Part shown: in pieces, positions 8,662-17,769 of the stretch | Layout of the letters: each line of letters opens with the position of its first letter | Numbering within the stretch: the stretch's first letter is position 1 | Source: DASQPE01 sp041488455 | GTDB taxonomy: Bacteria > Gemmatimonadota > Gemmatimonadetes > Gemmatimonadales > GWC2-71-9 | DNA: 64,000 nt | NCBI GenBank assembly: GCA_041488455.1 | Contig: JBGPPG010000004.1 | Span: 1-64,000 of the forward strand | Direction: 5' to 3' | The notes under the pieces: generated by a model | What the model saw: the letters and a program-made list of their open reading frames with translations, nothing else | Databases searched by the model: none | Told to the model about the DNA's origin: nothing | Position numbers and translations under genes: made by a program

Positions 8662-9678
8662 CTAGTCGGGCAGGGGGAGTGTGGTCGGGTCGGGGAACGC
8701 TGCGGTGAACGCCGACACCGCCGCGGGGTCGAGCTGGGTGCCGGCCACATTCCGCAGCTCGCCCAGCGCGTCGGCCGGTGCCCGCGTGGCCCGGTAGGGC
8801 CTCTCCGACGTCATCGCGTCGAACGCGTCAGCCACCGCCACGATCCGTGCCTCCAACGGGATCGCATCGCCCTCGAGCCCATCGGGGAAGCCGCCGCCGT
8901 CCAGCCGCTCGTGGTGCGAGCGGACGATGCGGAGCACGCAGGGCGACTCGCGCGCGAGCGGTGCCAGCATCCGCTCTCCCAGCACCGGGTGCTCGCAGAT
9001 CTGGTCCCGCTCGTCGTCGGTGAGCGAGCCGGGTTTCTGGAGCACCGCCTCCCGCGTGCCGATCTTGCCGATATCGTGCAGCTCGCCGCCCAGCCGAATC
9101 TGCTCGATCAGCGGCTCCCCGAGGCCGAGTCGTCTGGCGGTCTCGACGGCGTAGCGGCTCACCCGCACCGAGTGCCCCCGGAGACACGGGTCCTTGGCCT
9201 CGAGCGCGCGGGCGAGCATCTGCACTCCCTCCAGAAACAGCTCGCGAATGCGCTCCGCCTGCTCCTGCACCCGCCGCTCGAGGTGCGCCTGGTAGTAGCG
9301 GTTCTGCATCACCAGCGCGCGCTTCTCGAGGGCCCGCGCGACCCGCGCGTGCATCTCACTCACGGAGATCGGCTTCGTCAGGAAATCGGCGGCGCCGAGG
9401 TGGAGGCACTCGACCGCAACGCTGGTGTCCGCCATGCCGCTCAGCATCACGACCGCAGTATCGGGGAACAGGCGCCGCACCTCCGCCAGGAATCCCATCC
9501 CGTCGAGCTCCGGCATGCGGAGATCGGAGATGATGAGCGGAAGCTCGCCGGTTCCGTGCAGGACCTCGAGCGCCTCCCGCCCCGAGCCGGCCTCGAGGCA
9601 GGCGAATCCCTGAGCCTCGAGCATCCGGCTGACTGCTCGGCGGACGACCGGCTCGTCGTCCACGACCAGGCAGCGCAT
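8662..9678 (-). CDS. Response regulator with HD-GYP phosphodiesterase output
   Basis: 338 aa. The receiver domain (1-120) has VVDDEP, the phospho-acceptor aspartate in SDLRMPELDG and the conserved lysine in LTKPIS. A coiled-coil linker precedes the HD-GYP domain with GGELHDIGKIG and SHHERLDGGGFPDGL. HD-GYP domains hydrolyse cyclic di-GMP; here the GYP tyrosine is Phe (GGF), so activity needs testing. The ATG overlaps the stop of the upstream hybrid kinase by one base (TGATG). The pair is therefore translated together and is probably a cognate system turning a PAS-sensed signal into lower c-di-GMP. Confidence 0.92.
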   Translation of the reverse strand: MRCLVVDDEPVVRRAVSRMLEAQGFACLEAGSGREALEVLHGTGELPLIISDLRMPELDGMGFLAEVRRLFPDTAVVMLSGMADTSVAVECLHLGAADFLTKPISVSEMHARVARALEKRALVMQNRYYQAHLERRVQEQAERIRELFLEGVQMLARALEAKDPCLRGHSVRVSRYAVETARRLGLGEPLIEQIRLGGELHDIGKIGTREAVLQKPGSLTDDERDQICEHPVLGERMLAPLARESPCVLRIVRSHHERLDGGGFPDGLEGDAIPLEARIVAVADAFDAMTSERPYRATRAPADALGELRNVAGTQLDPAAVSAFTAAFPDPTTLPLPD

Positions 9679-12491
9679 CACGAGGTAACCACCGCTTCGC
9701 TGTGCCGCCCGCGCGCGGCGTCGAGCACCTCACGGACCTTGGTGGCGAGCGCTTCCGGGGAGAAGGGCTTCTGGAGGAATGGGGCGCCCGGCGTGAGCAG
9801 ACCCCTCCGAATGATCTCGTCGTTCGTATAGCCCGACATGAAGAGAACGGGCAGGCCAGGGCGGAGGCGGGCGAGGTGGTCGGCCAGCTCCCGGCCGCCC
9901 ATGCGCGGCATCACCGCGTCGGTGAGGACGAGATCCACCGCGTCCGGCTCGGCCCGGAGCAGGGCGAGGGCGTCCACACCGTCGCTGCTCTCTCGCGTGA
10001 GGTAGCCCTCATTGCGGAGGAACCGGCAGGCGAAGTCCCGCACCAGCTCCTCGTCTTCGACCACGAGAATCCGCTCGCCGGCACCACGCGGCGGCGCCTC
10101 CGCGACGCTCCAGGCGGCCGCGACACCGCTTTCCTCGACCTGCGGGAGGTAGATCTTGAACGTCGTTCCCTCGCCTGGCTCGCTGTAGACCCAGATGTAC
10201 CCGTTGCTCTGCTTCACGATGCCGTAGGCCATCGAGAGCCCGAGCCCCGTGCCGTGGCCGACCGGCTTGGTGGTGAAAAACGGATCGAAGATCTGGGCCT
10301 GGGTGGCCGGGTCCATCCCGCGACCGGTGTCGCTCACGGTCAGCAGCACGTACGCGCCCGGGCGCACTACGGTGGCCGGGTGGAGGCGGGCGTAGTCGGC
10401 GTTCAGGGTGACGAGGGTCGTTTCCATGGCGAAGCGCCCGCCCTGCGGCATCGCATCCCGGGCGTTGAGCGCGAGGTTGAGCATGACCTGCTCCAGCTGG
10501 GTTCGGTCGGTCTTCACCCAGCTCGCCAAGCCGCCGAGCCGGAGCACCACGTGCCGGTCCTCGCCCATGAGACGCCGGAGCACGGATTCCATCTCCACCA
10601 GCACGTTGTTCAGCTCCAGCACGCGGGGCTGGAGCAGCTGGCGCCGGCTGTACGCGAGCAGCTGGCGACTCACCTCAGCGGCGCGCTCCGCCGCGCGGGC
10701 GATCTGGGCGACGTCCCCGAGGCGCTCGTCCGCCTCCTCGAGACTCTTGGCCAGGAAGGTGCAGAACCCCAGGATGACGGTCATCATGTTGTTGACTTCG
10801 TGAGCGACGCCCCCGGCCACGCGCCCGATCGCCTCCATCCGCTGGGCCTGCCGCAGATGCTCGTCGACCCGCTTGCGCTCGGTCAGATCGCGCACCACGA
10901 ACGCGCCGGCCAGCACCCTGCCGGTCTTCGCGTCACGGATGCCGAACGCATTGCACTCCACGTCGATCGGCTCGCCGGTACGGACGTGGCGCAGCCGGCC
11001 GTCGAAGTCCCACGACTGGCCCTCGCCAAGGCGGGGGAGAACGTCCCGCCAGACGGCCTCCCGGGAATCCTCGTGCCAGAGTCCGGTGATCGGCATGTCG
11101 CCGACCATGGACTCCGCCGGAAGACCTACGAGGGCCCGGCCGGCCTTGTTGAGGTAGACTACCCGCCAGTCCAGGCTCACCATGGCGATGAAGTCGCCGG
11201 CGTTCTCGACCAGTGACACGAAGCGCTGAACGTCCTCCTCGATGCGCACGCGCTCGGTCACGTCGGTCGCGAGCACCAGCCGCGCGCGCATCCCCCCGAA
11301 CAGGACCTCCTGGCTCGCGACCTCGACCTCGATCGTGCCACCGTCCTTCCGTCGATGGCGGAACCGGCCGCCGACGGTGACGCCGGGGCCGCGGGCCCTG
11401 AGCCGCGCGTCGAATGCCGCCAGATCCTCAGCGGGCCGGATGTCGCGGATGCTCATCCGGAGGAACTCCTCCCGGGTCCAGCCGTACTGGTCGATCGCGG
11501 CCTGATTGACGTCGAGGAAGCGCAGGGATTCGTAGTCGTAGACCCACATCGGTGAGGGCAGGCGGTCAAACAGGCTCCGGTAGCGCGCCTCGCTCGCTTG
11601 CATCTCGGCCTCGGCCCGCTTCCGCTCGCTCTCGTCGATCACGAAGCAGGTCCACTCGAGCGGCGACTGCCCCGTGATCGCTCCGCCGATCACCACCGGC
11701 ACTCGCGCGCCGTCCTTTCGCAGGTACTCCTTCTCGAACGGCCGCACGACGCCCGTCTCGCGCAGCTCCTGGAGCGCGCGCGCGTCCGCCTCGGCGAACT
11801 CAGGCGGCGTCATCCCGCCCCACTGGATCGCGCCCGCGCGCATCTCGTCCCGGGAGTAGCCCAGCAGATTGAGGAATGCATCGTTGGCTTCGATGATCCG
11901 CTCCGGGTTCGCCACCAGCATTCCGATGACGCCGGACTCCGACAACGCCCGGACGCGCGCCTGACTCTCCCGGAGCGCGGCGACCAGGCGCTCGCGCTCC
12001 ATGTCCGTGCGCATCCGCGCCGTCATGTCCAGCACTGTGGCGCCGACCCAGACGACCCGCCCGTCCGGGCCGCGTACAGGGAAGAGATTCCCGTAGAAAT
12101 CGCGCACCGGCTCGGACGCGCTCGGCTCACCGAGCCGGACGTGCACCCCGAGCACCGGCTCGCCGGTGTCGAAGACCCGGCGGATCAGCGGCTCGGCGAC
12201 GGTCACGGCGCGGGCCGGGAGCAGCTCCTGCACCGGGCGACCGACGTGGGCCTCGGGGGTGATGCCGTTGAAGCGGGCGAAGGCGTTGTTGACGCGGACG
12301 AAGCGGAGATCGCGATCGGCGAAACCGATGCCGATCGGAGTGACCGCGAGGGCCGCCTCCAGCGTGCTGGGAGGCGGAGCATCCTCAGGCGCCACGGGCC
12401 GGGGGCGGTGGACGCGCTGGATGAGGCCCCGCGCGAGCCACCCGATCGCGCCTGCCGCCAGCAGGGCCAGAAGTGCCACCGGCCCGCTCAT
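9678..12491 (-). CDS. PAS-rich hybrid sensor histidine kinase
   Basis: 937 aa. One N-terminal membrane helix (residues 4-26) is followed by four consecutive PAS/PAC modules (about 40-165, 170-290, 295-410, 415-540). The DHp domain has the H-box VAHEVNNMMTVILGF (His about 564). The HATPase_c domain carries DTGRGMD, FFTTKPVGHGTGLGL and the G2 region. A C-terminal receiver domain has VVEDEE, the aspartate in LTDAVMPRMGG and LQKPFS. With no periplasmic loop, sensing is probably cytoplasmic (redox, ligand or light via PAS). It is encoded directly before the HD-GYP regulator. The receiver suggests either phosphorelay or self-modulation. Confidence 0.94.
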   Translation of the reverse strand: MSGPVALLALLAAGAIGWLARGLIQRVHRPRPVAPEDAPPPSTLEAALAVTPIGIGFADRDLRFVRVNNAFARFNGITPEAHVGRPVQELLPARAVTVAEPLIRRVFDTGEPVLGVHVRLGEPSASEPVRDFYGNLFPVRGPDGRVVWVGATVLDMTARMRTDMERERLVAALRESQARVRALSESGVIGMLVANPERIIEANDAFLNLLGYSRDEMRAGAIQWGGMTPPEFAEADARALQELRETGVVRPFEKEYLRKDGARVPVVIGGAITGQSPLEWTCFVIDESERKRAEAEMQASEARYRSLFDRLPSPMWVYDYESLRFLDVNQAAIDQYGWTREEFLRMSIRDIRPAEDLAAFDARLRARGPGVTVGGRFRHRRKDGGTIEVEVASQEVLFGGMRARLVLATDVTERVRIEEDVQRFVSLVENAGDFIAMVSLDWRVVYLNKAGRALVGLPAESMVGDMPITGLWHEDSREAVWRDVLPRLGEGQSWDFDGRLRHVRTGEPIDVECNAFGIRDAKTGRVLAGAFVVRDLTERKRVDEHLRQAQRMEAIGRVAGGVAHEVNNMMTVILGFCTFLAKSLEEADERLGDVAQIARAAERAAEVSRQLLAYSRRQLLQPRVLELNNVLVEMESVLRRLMGEDRHVVLRLGGLASWVKTDRTQLEQVMLNLALNARDAMPQGGRFAMETTLVTLNADYARLHPATVVRPGAYVLLTVSDTGRGMDPATQAQIFDPFFTTKPVGHGTGLGLSMAYGIVKQSNGYIWVYSEPGEGTTFKIYLPQVEESGVAAAWSVAEAPPRGAGERILVVEDEELVRDFACRFLRNEGYLTRESSDGVDALALLRAEPDAVDLVLTDAVMPRMGGRELADHLARLRPGLPVLFMSGYTNDEIIRRGLLTPGAPFLQKPFSPEALATKVREVLDAARGRHSEAVVTS

Positions 12492-12546
12492 ACCGGCCTG
12501 GGTTGCCGGATCAGCCGGATCCAGGGCGCCCTTTTCGTCGCTGGCG

Positions 12547-13158
12547 TCAACGACCCGTAGCGTTCTTCAGCTTGCCCGCGCGGACAAGCGGAAACTCGGC
12601 TTGGCACCTGGGCGCGCTCCGGTTGTTCTCCGAGAGAACCCACTCGCCGCTGGTGAGGCGGGCGTAGGTACAGAACTGCACGACCATCGGGTTGCCTCCG
12701 CCGTCCATGCACTCGGGCCAGGTCCGACCGGCCTGCGGGTCCGACCACGGCCCCTTGGACTGGATCGCGTCCCGGCAGGCGGGAGTCATCGCCGCCACCG
12801 TCGGGCTCTCGGGCGTCGTGAGCAGCGCAACGACGGTTTCCGCGCCCCGAGCCATGGCGTGGGCCGAGACCGGCGCCGCCGGAGTCGTGCTCTCGGCGGG
12901 CTTCGCGGGCTCGGGGAGGATCGTGGGTTGTGGAGCCGGGGCCGGTGTCGCGGGGGAGACGGAGGAGTCGGGCTGTCGGGAGGCGGCCGGATTCTCCACG
13001 AACTCCGTCGGGGCAAGGTCACCGGTTCGGCCGACGCGTTTCTTCTCGGCCTTCGCCGTGAGCCACATGGCGACTGCGACGCCCACCACGATGAGGGCGA
13101 AGAGCGTCACCCACAAAGCGCGGTCTGCCTCCTTGCGCTTGAGCACGCGCCGCTGCAT
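12547..13158 (-). CDS. Single-pass membrane protein, unknown
   Basis: 203 aa from the ATG at 13158; the frame is open further upstream but the extra residues are basic low-complexity. A short basic cytoplasmic N terminus precedes a membrane helix (about 12-35, LWVTLFALIVVGVAVAMWL). A Pro/Ala/Ser-rich spacer follows, then a C-terminal folded part with four cysteines (ACRDAI, PECMDGG, QFCTYAR, APRCQAE) that could form two disulfides outside the cytoplasm. It lies 55 nt upstream of the hybrid kinase on the same strand and may be co-transcribed, for example as a sensing partner. No family was recognised. Confidence 0.62.
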   Translation of the reverse strand: MQRRVLKRKEADRALWVTLFALIVVGVAVAMWLTAKAEKKRVGRTGDLAPTEFVENPAASRQPDSSVSPATPAPAPQPTILPEPAKPAESTTPAAPVSAHAMARGAETVVALLTTPESPTVAAMTPACRDAIQSKGPWSDPQAGRTWPECMDGGGNPMVVQFCTYARLTSGEWVLSENNRSAPRCQAEFPLVRAGKLKNATGR

Positions 13159-13264
13159 GTGATGGATCTTAGAGACTTTGGGTCGCCGGCGCCACGGCGC
13201 TGGCAAGATGCCGCCCGCCCGGTACCTTATGCTACGCTTCTGAACCCGCGGTACGCCGGTGCCC

Positions 13265-14299
13265 ATGGATCTGCCCGATAGCCTGCTCGAACTCCCCGCC
13301 GACGAAAGCGCGCGGCTCATCGCGCTCCGGCTCCTCGACGATGTCGTCGTCGCGCGGCTGCGCCTGTCGCGGCCGGAGGATCAGGAAGCACTCCACGACT
13401 TCCGCGTGGCCCTCCGGCGCCTCCGGAGCGCGCTGCGGGCCTGGCGCCTGCCGCTCGGCCCCTCGGTTTCCAAGCGGGTCCGCCGCCGGCTCCGCGAGAT
13501 CGCCCGCGCCACGGGCCGCAGCCGCGACCTCGAGGTGCACATCGCCTGGGTGCGGAGCCGGATGGACGGCCTCCGCGACTATCAGCGCGCGGGCGCGGAA
13601 TGGCTGCTCCTCCGCCTCGAGGCCCGGAAGGAGCGGGCGGACCGCCGGCTCGAGCGGCGGCTCGCGCGCGATTTCGCCCGCACGGAGGCGAAGCTTCGGA
13701 CCGCGCTGCCGGGCATCCGGGTGACGGTGGTCCCGGCGCTGGCGGTGGCGCCCGGCGGCACCGGGGGCGCCGTGCTCGGGCACCTCGTGGGAGAGCTCGG
13801 AGCCGGGCTGGCGAGCCAGCTTGCGCTGGTGCGGAGCATCGGCGATCAGGTGGAGGCGCATCGGGCGCGCATCGCGGGGAAGCGGCTCCGCTATCTGCTC
13901 GAGCCGGTCGCTCCCCGGTTGGAGGAAGCGCCCGCACTGATCGCCCGGCTCAAGGAGCTCCAGGACGTGCTCGGCGGTCTGCACGACGCGCACGTCTTTG
14001 CCGGCGATCTCGCCCGGACGCTCCAGGTCGCCGCGCTCCAGCAGGCGCGGCGGGTCTCCCACGAGCTCATGGCCTGGGCCGAGCCCGAGGCCACAGTACG
14101 CGATCCGGAGCCGGGTGAAGACGACCCGCGGCTCGGACTCGTGGCCCTCGCGCACCGGCTCCGGGAAGAGGCGGAGGCCTCGTTCGCGAGGCTTCTAACG
14201 GAGTGGCTCGACGGCGGCGGAGGCGCGCTCGTGAGCGATGTGGATGCGCTCGCGCGACGGCTCGCCGCGACGGAATCCGTCGCCGGAGTTACCGGCTGA
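13265..14299 (+). CDS. CHAD domain-containing protein
   Basis: 344 aa, alpha-helical. Two CHAD repeats are seen: the first has HDFRVALRRLRSALRAW and RSRDLEVH, the second HRARIAGKRLRYLLEP and LKELQDVLGGLHDAHV. Conserved His, Arg and Lys residues line the basic pocket that binds polyphosphate in this family. No CYTH domain is attached and no ppk gene is in the window. The ATG at 13265 is preferred; a GTG two codons earlier is possible. A role in polyphosphate binding is known for the family and inferred here. Confidence 0.9.
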   Translation: MDLPDSLLELPADESARLIALRLLDDVVVARLRLSRPEDQEALHDFRVALRRLRSALRAWRLPLGPSVSKRVRRRLREIARATGRSRDLEVHIAWVRSRMDGLRDYQRAGAEWLLLRLEARKERADRRLERRLARDFARTEAKLRTALPGIRVTVVPALAVAPGGTGGAVLGHLVGELGAGLASQLALVRSIGDQVEAHRARIAGKRLRYLLEPVAPRLEEAPALIARLKELQDVLGGLHDAHVFAGDLARTLQVAALQQARRVSHELMAWAEPEATVRDPEPGEDDPRLGLVALAHRLREEAEASFARLLTEWLDGGGGALVSDVDALARRLAATESVAGVTG

Positions 14300-14315
14300 G
14301 GTGTATATTCCGGCC

Positions 14316-14711
14316 ATGTTGTCCGTTCGAGTGCTTCCCTCCCTAGTGCTCCGCGCCTGTGCAGCCCTCGTCATCCTGGGCCAGGTGCTCAGCCCCGCGT
14401 TGCTGGCGGTTGGTGAGAGCGGGCACTGCTCGGGCGGGCACCGGCACGCGGGCCACGCCGCCCTGCCCGCGCACGCCGCCATGCCGGGCGACGCGGTCCG
14501 GACCGGGACGCCGGCGGGTTGTTCGCATTGTCCCGCGACGGAGTGTGCGTTCCTGGTGCAGTGCGCGGGCACCGCAATCGCCCTCTGCGCCGACGGCATG
14601 CCGGTCGTTCCCTCGGCGGATCCCGTCCGACCCGCGGCCGTCGACGCGACGGCCGGGTTCCGCTCTCTCGCCCTGACCCCTCCGACTCCACCTCCCCTGC
14701 ACACCTCGTAG
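14316..14711 (+). CDS. Small exported His/Cys-rich protein
   Basis: 131 aa from the ATG at 14316, with a signal-peptide-like N terminus (VLRACAALVILGQVLSPALLAV). The mature part holds clustered histidines and cysteines (GHCSGGHRHAGHAALPAH, then CSHCPATECAF and QCAGTAIALC), a pattern suited to metal binding. Size and pattern recall DUF2946-type proteins found near copper or mercury genes; I did not confirm the family. It begins a same-strand set with a barrel protein and a Met/His-rich exported protein (to 16625). Confidence 0.55.
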   Translation: MLSVRVLPSLVLRACAALVILGQVLSPALLAVGESGHCSGGHRHAGHAALPAHAAMPGDAVRTGTPAGCSHCPATECAFLVQCAGTAIALCADGMPVVPSADPVRPAAVDATAGFRSLALTPPTPPPLHTS

Positions 14712-14767
14712 GCCGCGTCCGCGAATCCCTCGCGGTCGCCGGCATCAACCGACTACGAGGATCAGGC

Positions 14768-15583
14768 ATGCGATACGTTCGCAGGACCGCCGCCATGACG
14801 GTCGCCGCGCTGCTTCTGGGCGTCACATCCGCTGCGGGCCAGACCGATTACCGCAATCTCGACGATGGCCGCCCCGTCCACACGGAGGACGCCTACCCGG
14901 TCGAGCGATACGCCTTCGAGCTGGTCACGGTGGCGGCCTTGGAGCACGCCGCCGGCGGGCTCGAGGCCACGACGTTCACCCCGGAGCTCGAATACGGCGT
15001 CGTGCTGAACGGCCAGGTCGGGCTCTCCGCTCCCCTCGCGGTCGTCCGCCCCGCCGGCACCTCGGGCCTCGGGGATTTCGGCCTGGCCGGGCTCCGGCTC
15101 CACGCGCTCTACAACTTCAACACCGAGAGCCCGGCCCTCCCGGCGCTTGCCTTGAGAGCCGATCTCGCGTTGCCGGTCGGCGCGCTCGCCGGCGAGGTCG
15201 CCCGGGTCACGGTCAAGGCCATCGCGACGCGATCGTGGGGGCTCACCCGCGCGCACGCCAACGCGGCCTGGAGCTTCGGGTCGGAGAGCGGGCTCGCGGA
15301 GACCGATGCGGGGCCGCGCTGGTCGGCGAGCCTCGCGCTGGACAGGACGCTGTTCCGCTCGAGCCTCCTTCTCGTGGTCGAAGGGTTGATGGAGCAGACC
15401 GTGCGCGGCGCGCCGACGGTCGCCACCTTCGCGGCCGGCGGTCGCTGGCAATGGTCTCCTACGGCGGTGCTCGACGTCGGCTTCGCCCGGCGCCTCACCT
15501 CCACCGGGCCGAGCTTCGCCATCACCGTCGGTGTGTCCCGGGTGTTTGGTGCTCGCGGGCTTCTGCCCGCGGGGCGGGAGTGA
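14768..15583 (+). CDS. Outer-membrane beta-barrel-type protein
   Basis: 271 aa with a clear signal peptide (AAMTVAALLLGVTSAAGQ, cleavage after about residue 25). The mature part alternates hydrophobic and polar residues in amphipathic strands (FELVTVAALEHA, LEYGVVLNGQVGLSAPL, WSASLALDRTLFRSSLLLVVEG) and ends in strands typical of small outer-membrane barrels. It resembles the transporter-annotated barrel proteins seen next to metal or aromatic catabolism genes. No substrate can be assigned. It lies between the His/Cys-rich exported protein (56 nt gap) and the Met/His-rich exported protein (7 nt gap), so the three are likely one operon. Confidence 0.68.
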   Translation: MRYVRRTAAMTVAALLLGVTSAAGQTDYRNLDDGRPVHTEDAYPVERYAFELVTVAALEHAAGGLEATTFTPELEYGVVLNGQVGLSAPLAVVRPAGTSGLGDFGLAGLRLHALYNFNTESPALPALALRADLALPVGALAGEVARVTVKAIATRSWGLTRAHANAAWSFGSESGLAETDAGPRWSASLALDRTLFRSSLLLVVEGLMEQTVRGAPTVATFAAGGRWQWSPTAVLDVGFARRLTSTGPSFAITVGVSRVFGARGLLPAGRE

Positions 15584-15590
15584 GGTAGCT

Positions 15591-16625
15591 ATGCCCACGA
15601 GGATGCGGTTGCTGACCTGTGCGCTCGTCGCCGTGACGATGCTCGGGGCGGGCCAGGCTCCCGCCGCTGCGCAGGACCGGCGCGACGAGCAGTTCTACTA
15701 TCCCGGCGGGTTCAACTGGCGCTTCCTCCAGCAGTATCCGGAGGCTGCCCGGCTGTTCAACGCCTTCGACTACGGGCACGCGATTCTCTATGAGATCCTG
15801 CTCACGCGCCGGGGCGCCGAGGCTGCGCGCGAGCTGGACCGGGCCTTCGCGTATCTCGTGGGCGATCTGCTCGTGCGCCCGCCCAGGTTCGGCGTCCCCG
15901 AGGAGGCCATCATGCCGCGGTACGCGAAGCTCGCGTGGCGCGCGAAGGTAATGTTCGACTGGGCCCACATCCTGCACCGCCAGATCTACGACGTCTATGC
16001 CGACGACCGGCTGCCGATGGCGGCCAAGGACTCGCTGATCGAGCGGATCACCGACTATTACCTGTCAAAGAAGGACTACGCATTCGCCGCGGCTCCGAAG
16101 GCGATGGAGCTGATGGACGGGCAGGCGTTCAGCCAGGTCTTCCGGCGAGCCTATCCCCGGTTCAACGGGCTCATCTGGGCGTACCACTGGCTTCAGGTCG
16201 GGCTCTACGAGCCGCTGGTGGTCTACGGGACGGAAGCGGAGCGTCGCGCCGGAGTCGATGCCACGGTGGCCCGATTCCGCCGGATGCTGGCGGCCCCTCC
16301 CGCGTCGATGCCGCAGGTGATGCCCATGACCGCGGCGGTCGCACCCGAGTTCGCCCGGCGGCATCCACGCGCAGCGGCGATCTTCGACAACCTGCACATG
16401 ATGCACGACATCGTCTCGGATCTGCTGCTGGCCGACAGCCTCGACGGCGGCGGGAAGCGCGCCGCCATCTACGCGCAGCTCGGTGAGTTCCGCGACTCGA
16501 GCCGGAACGTCATGCCCTGGGACCACTGGTGGATGATGGGCGACATGATGGGGGGCGTGGACCTGATGGGTGGCACCGGCATCGGTCCGTGGACCGACTC
16601 GACGGCGGGGGCACCCACCCGGTAG
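15591..16625 (+). CDS. Exported helical protein with Met/His-rich tail, unknown
   Basis: 344 aa from the ATG at 15591. The signal peptide is CALVAVTMLGAGQAPAAAQ. The mature part is rich in Tyr, Trp and Ala helices (FNWRFLQQYPEAARLFNAFD, LNAFDYGHAILYEILL). It ends in a Met-, His- and Trp-rich segment (NVMPWDHWWMMGDMMGG). Another histidine/methionine cluster is NLHMMHDIV. The distribution of Met and His suggests a copper- or haem-related periplasmic function, but no family was recognised. Third gene of the exported set beginning at 14316. Confidence 0.65.
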   Translation: MPTRMRLLTCALVAVTMLGAGQAPAAAQDRRDEQFYYPGGFNWRFLQQYPEAARLFNAFDYGHAILYEILLTRRGAEAARELDRAFAYLVGDLLVRPPRFGVPEEAIMPRYAKLAWRAKVMFDWAHILHRQIYDVYADDRLPMAAKDSLIERITDYYLSKKDYAFAAAPKAMELMDGQAFSQVFRRAYPRFNGLIWAYHWLQVGLYEPLVVYGTEAERRAGVDATVARFRRMLAAPPASMPQVMPMTAAVAPEFARRHPRAAAIFDNLHMMHDIVSDLLLADSLDGGGKRAAIYAQLGEFRDSSRNVMPWDHWWMMGDMMGGVDLMGGTGIGPWTDSTAGAPTR

Positions 16626-16689
16626 CCGCACTCGCGCAGCCGCAGGCCGCAGGGTAAGATGGGTAGCGCGATCGCCCGTCTGGAGGCCC

Positions 16690-17769
16690 ATGCGGTCAGC
16701 CGCCGGTCGTCTCACCACCTTCATAGCGCTCTCCGTCGCCATCGGCCCGGCGGCGCTCCCGACGCTCGGACAGACGGCCGGGGACGCGGGCGGGTCGCGG
16801 GGCCCGCGCCGCCTGTTCCGGGACGAGACCCCCCTCGCCCTCACGCTGGCCGCCGACTTCCGCTCGGTCTTCAGCAGCCGGGACACGGTGAATCCGCGCC
16901 GGGAGCCGGCCCGCCTCACGTTCCCGGGCGATTCCGGACCGGTCACCGTCGCGGTCGAGCTCAGCACCAGGGGGCACTTCCGGCTGAAGTCAGCGACGTG
17001 CCCGTTCGCACCGCTCCGCGTGCACTTCCCCAAGGATCAGCTGAAGGGGACCCTGTTCGGCGGGCAGGGCTCGCTCAAGCTGATCACCCACTGCGAGAAG
17101 GCTCCCAAGTACGAGCAGAACCTGCTGGTCGAGTACGGGATCTACCGGGCATACAACCAACTCACCGACATGAGCCATCGCGCCCGTCTCGCGCGGATCA
17201 CCTACGCGGACACCCGCGATTCCACGAAGACGATCACCCGCTACGGATTCTTCCTCGAGCCGGACAAGGACATGGCCGAGCGAAACGGCGGCCGCGTGCT
17301 CGAGCACGGCGGCGGGAGCTACTCCGAGATGGATTCCGCGCAGATGGACCTGATGAGCGTCTTCGAGTGGCTGATCGGCAACACCGACTGGTCGGTGATC
17401 ATGAATCACAACGTCCGGCTGCTCGAGTTCGCAGGAAAGCAGTGGCTCTATCCGGTGGCGTACGACTTCGACTTTTCCGGGCTGGTCGGCGCACCGTACG
17501 CGATGCCGGATGCGCGGCTCCCGATCAAGAACGTGCGCCAGCGCCTCTATCGCGGCATGTGCCGGCCGCCCGACGTGATGGCGTCCACGCTGGAGCGGTT
17601 CATGGCCAAGCAGGAGGCCATCTACGGGGCCTTCCGCACTCTTCCCGATCTCGACCCGAAGCGGCTCAAGGAAGCGACGGACTACCTGAAGGACGGGTTC
17701 ACCACACTCGCCAAGCCCAAGGACTTCATGCCGGAGCAGGACTACAGCTGCGCCCGAGCAGGGCATTGA
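16690..17769 (+). CDS. Exported protein with CotH/kinase-like motif
   Basis: 359 aa; ATG at 16690 with GGAGG three nt upstream. A signal peptide (TFIALSVAIGPAALPTLGQ) precedes a globular domain. The segment GNTDWSVIMNHNVRLLEF followed by YPVAYDFDFSGLV looks like the active-site loop of CotH-type atypical kinases (a catalytic asparagine-rich loop, then a D-x-D metal motif), though overall similarity cannot be judged by eye. A Cys pair (CPF, HCEK) may form a disulfide. The stop overlaps the TTG of the following homoserine dehydrogenase, an unexpected coupling between an exported protein and an amino-acid enzyme. Confidence 0.6.
   Translation: MRSAAGRLTTFIALSVAIGPAALPTLGQTAGDAGGSRGPRRLFRDETPLALTLAADFRSVFSSRDTVNPRREPARLTFPGDSGPVTVAVELSTRGHFRLKSATCPFAPLRVHFPKDQLKGTLFGGQGSLKLITHCEKAPKYEQNLLVEYGIYRAYNQLTDMSHRARLARITYADTRDSTKTITRYGFFLEPDKDMAERNGGRVLEHGGGSYSEMDSAQMDLMSVFEWLIGNTDWSVIMNHNVRLLEFAGKQWLYPVAYDFDFSGLVGAPYAMPDARLPIKNVRQRLYRGMCRPPDVMASTLERFMAKQEAIYGAFRTLPDLDPKRLKEATDYLKDGFTTLAKPKDFMPEQDYSCARAGH

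Noticed and set aside
16659..17765. Upstream extension of homoserine dehydrogenase
   Set aside because: It overlaps the exported CotH-like gene in another frame and has no fold-like pattern.
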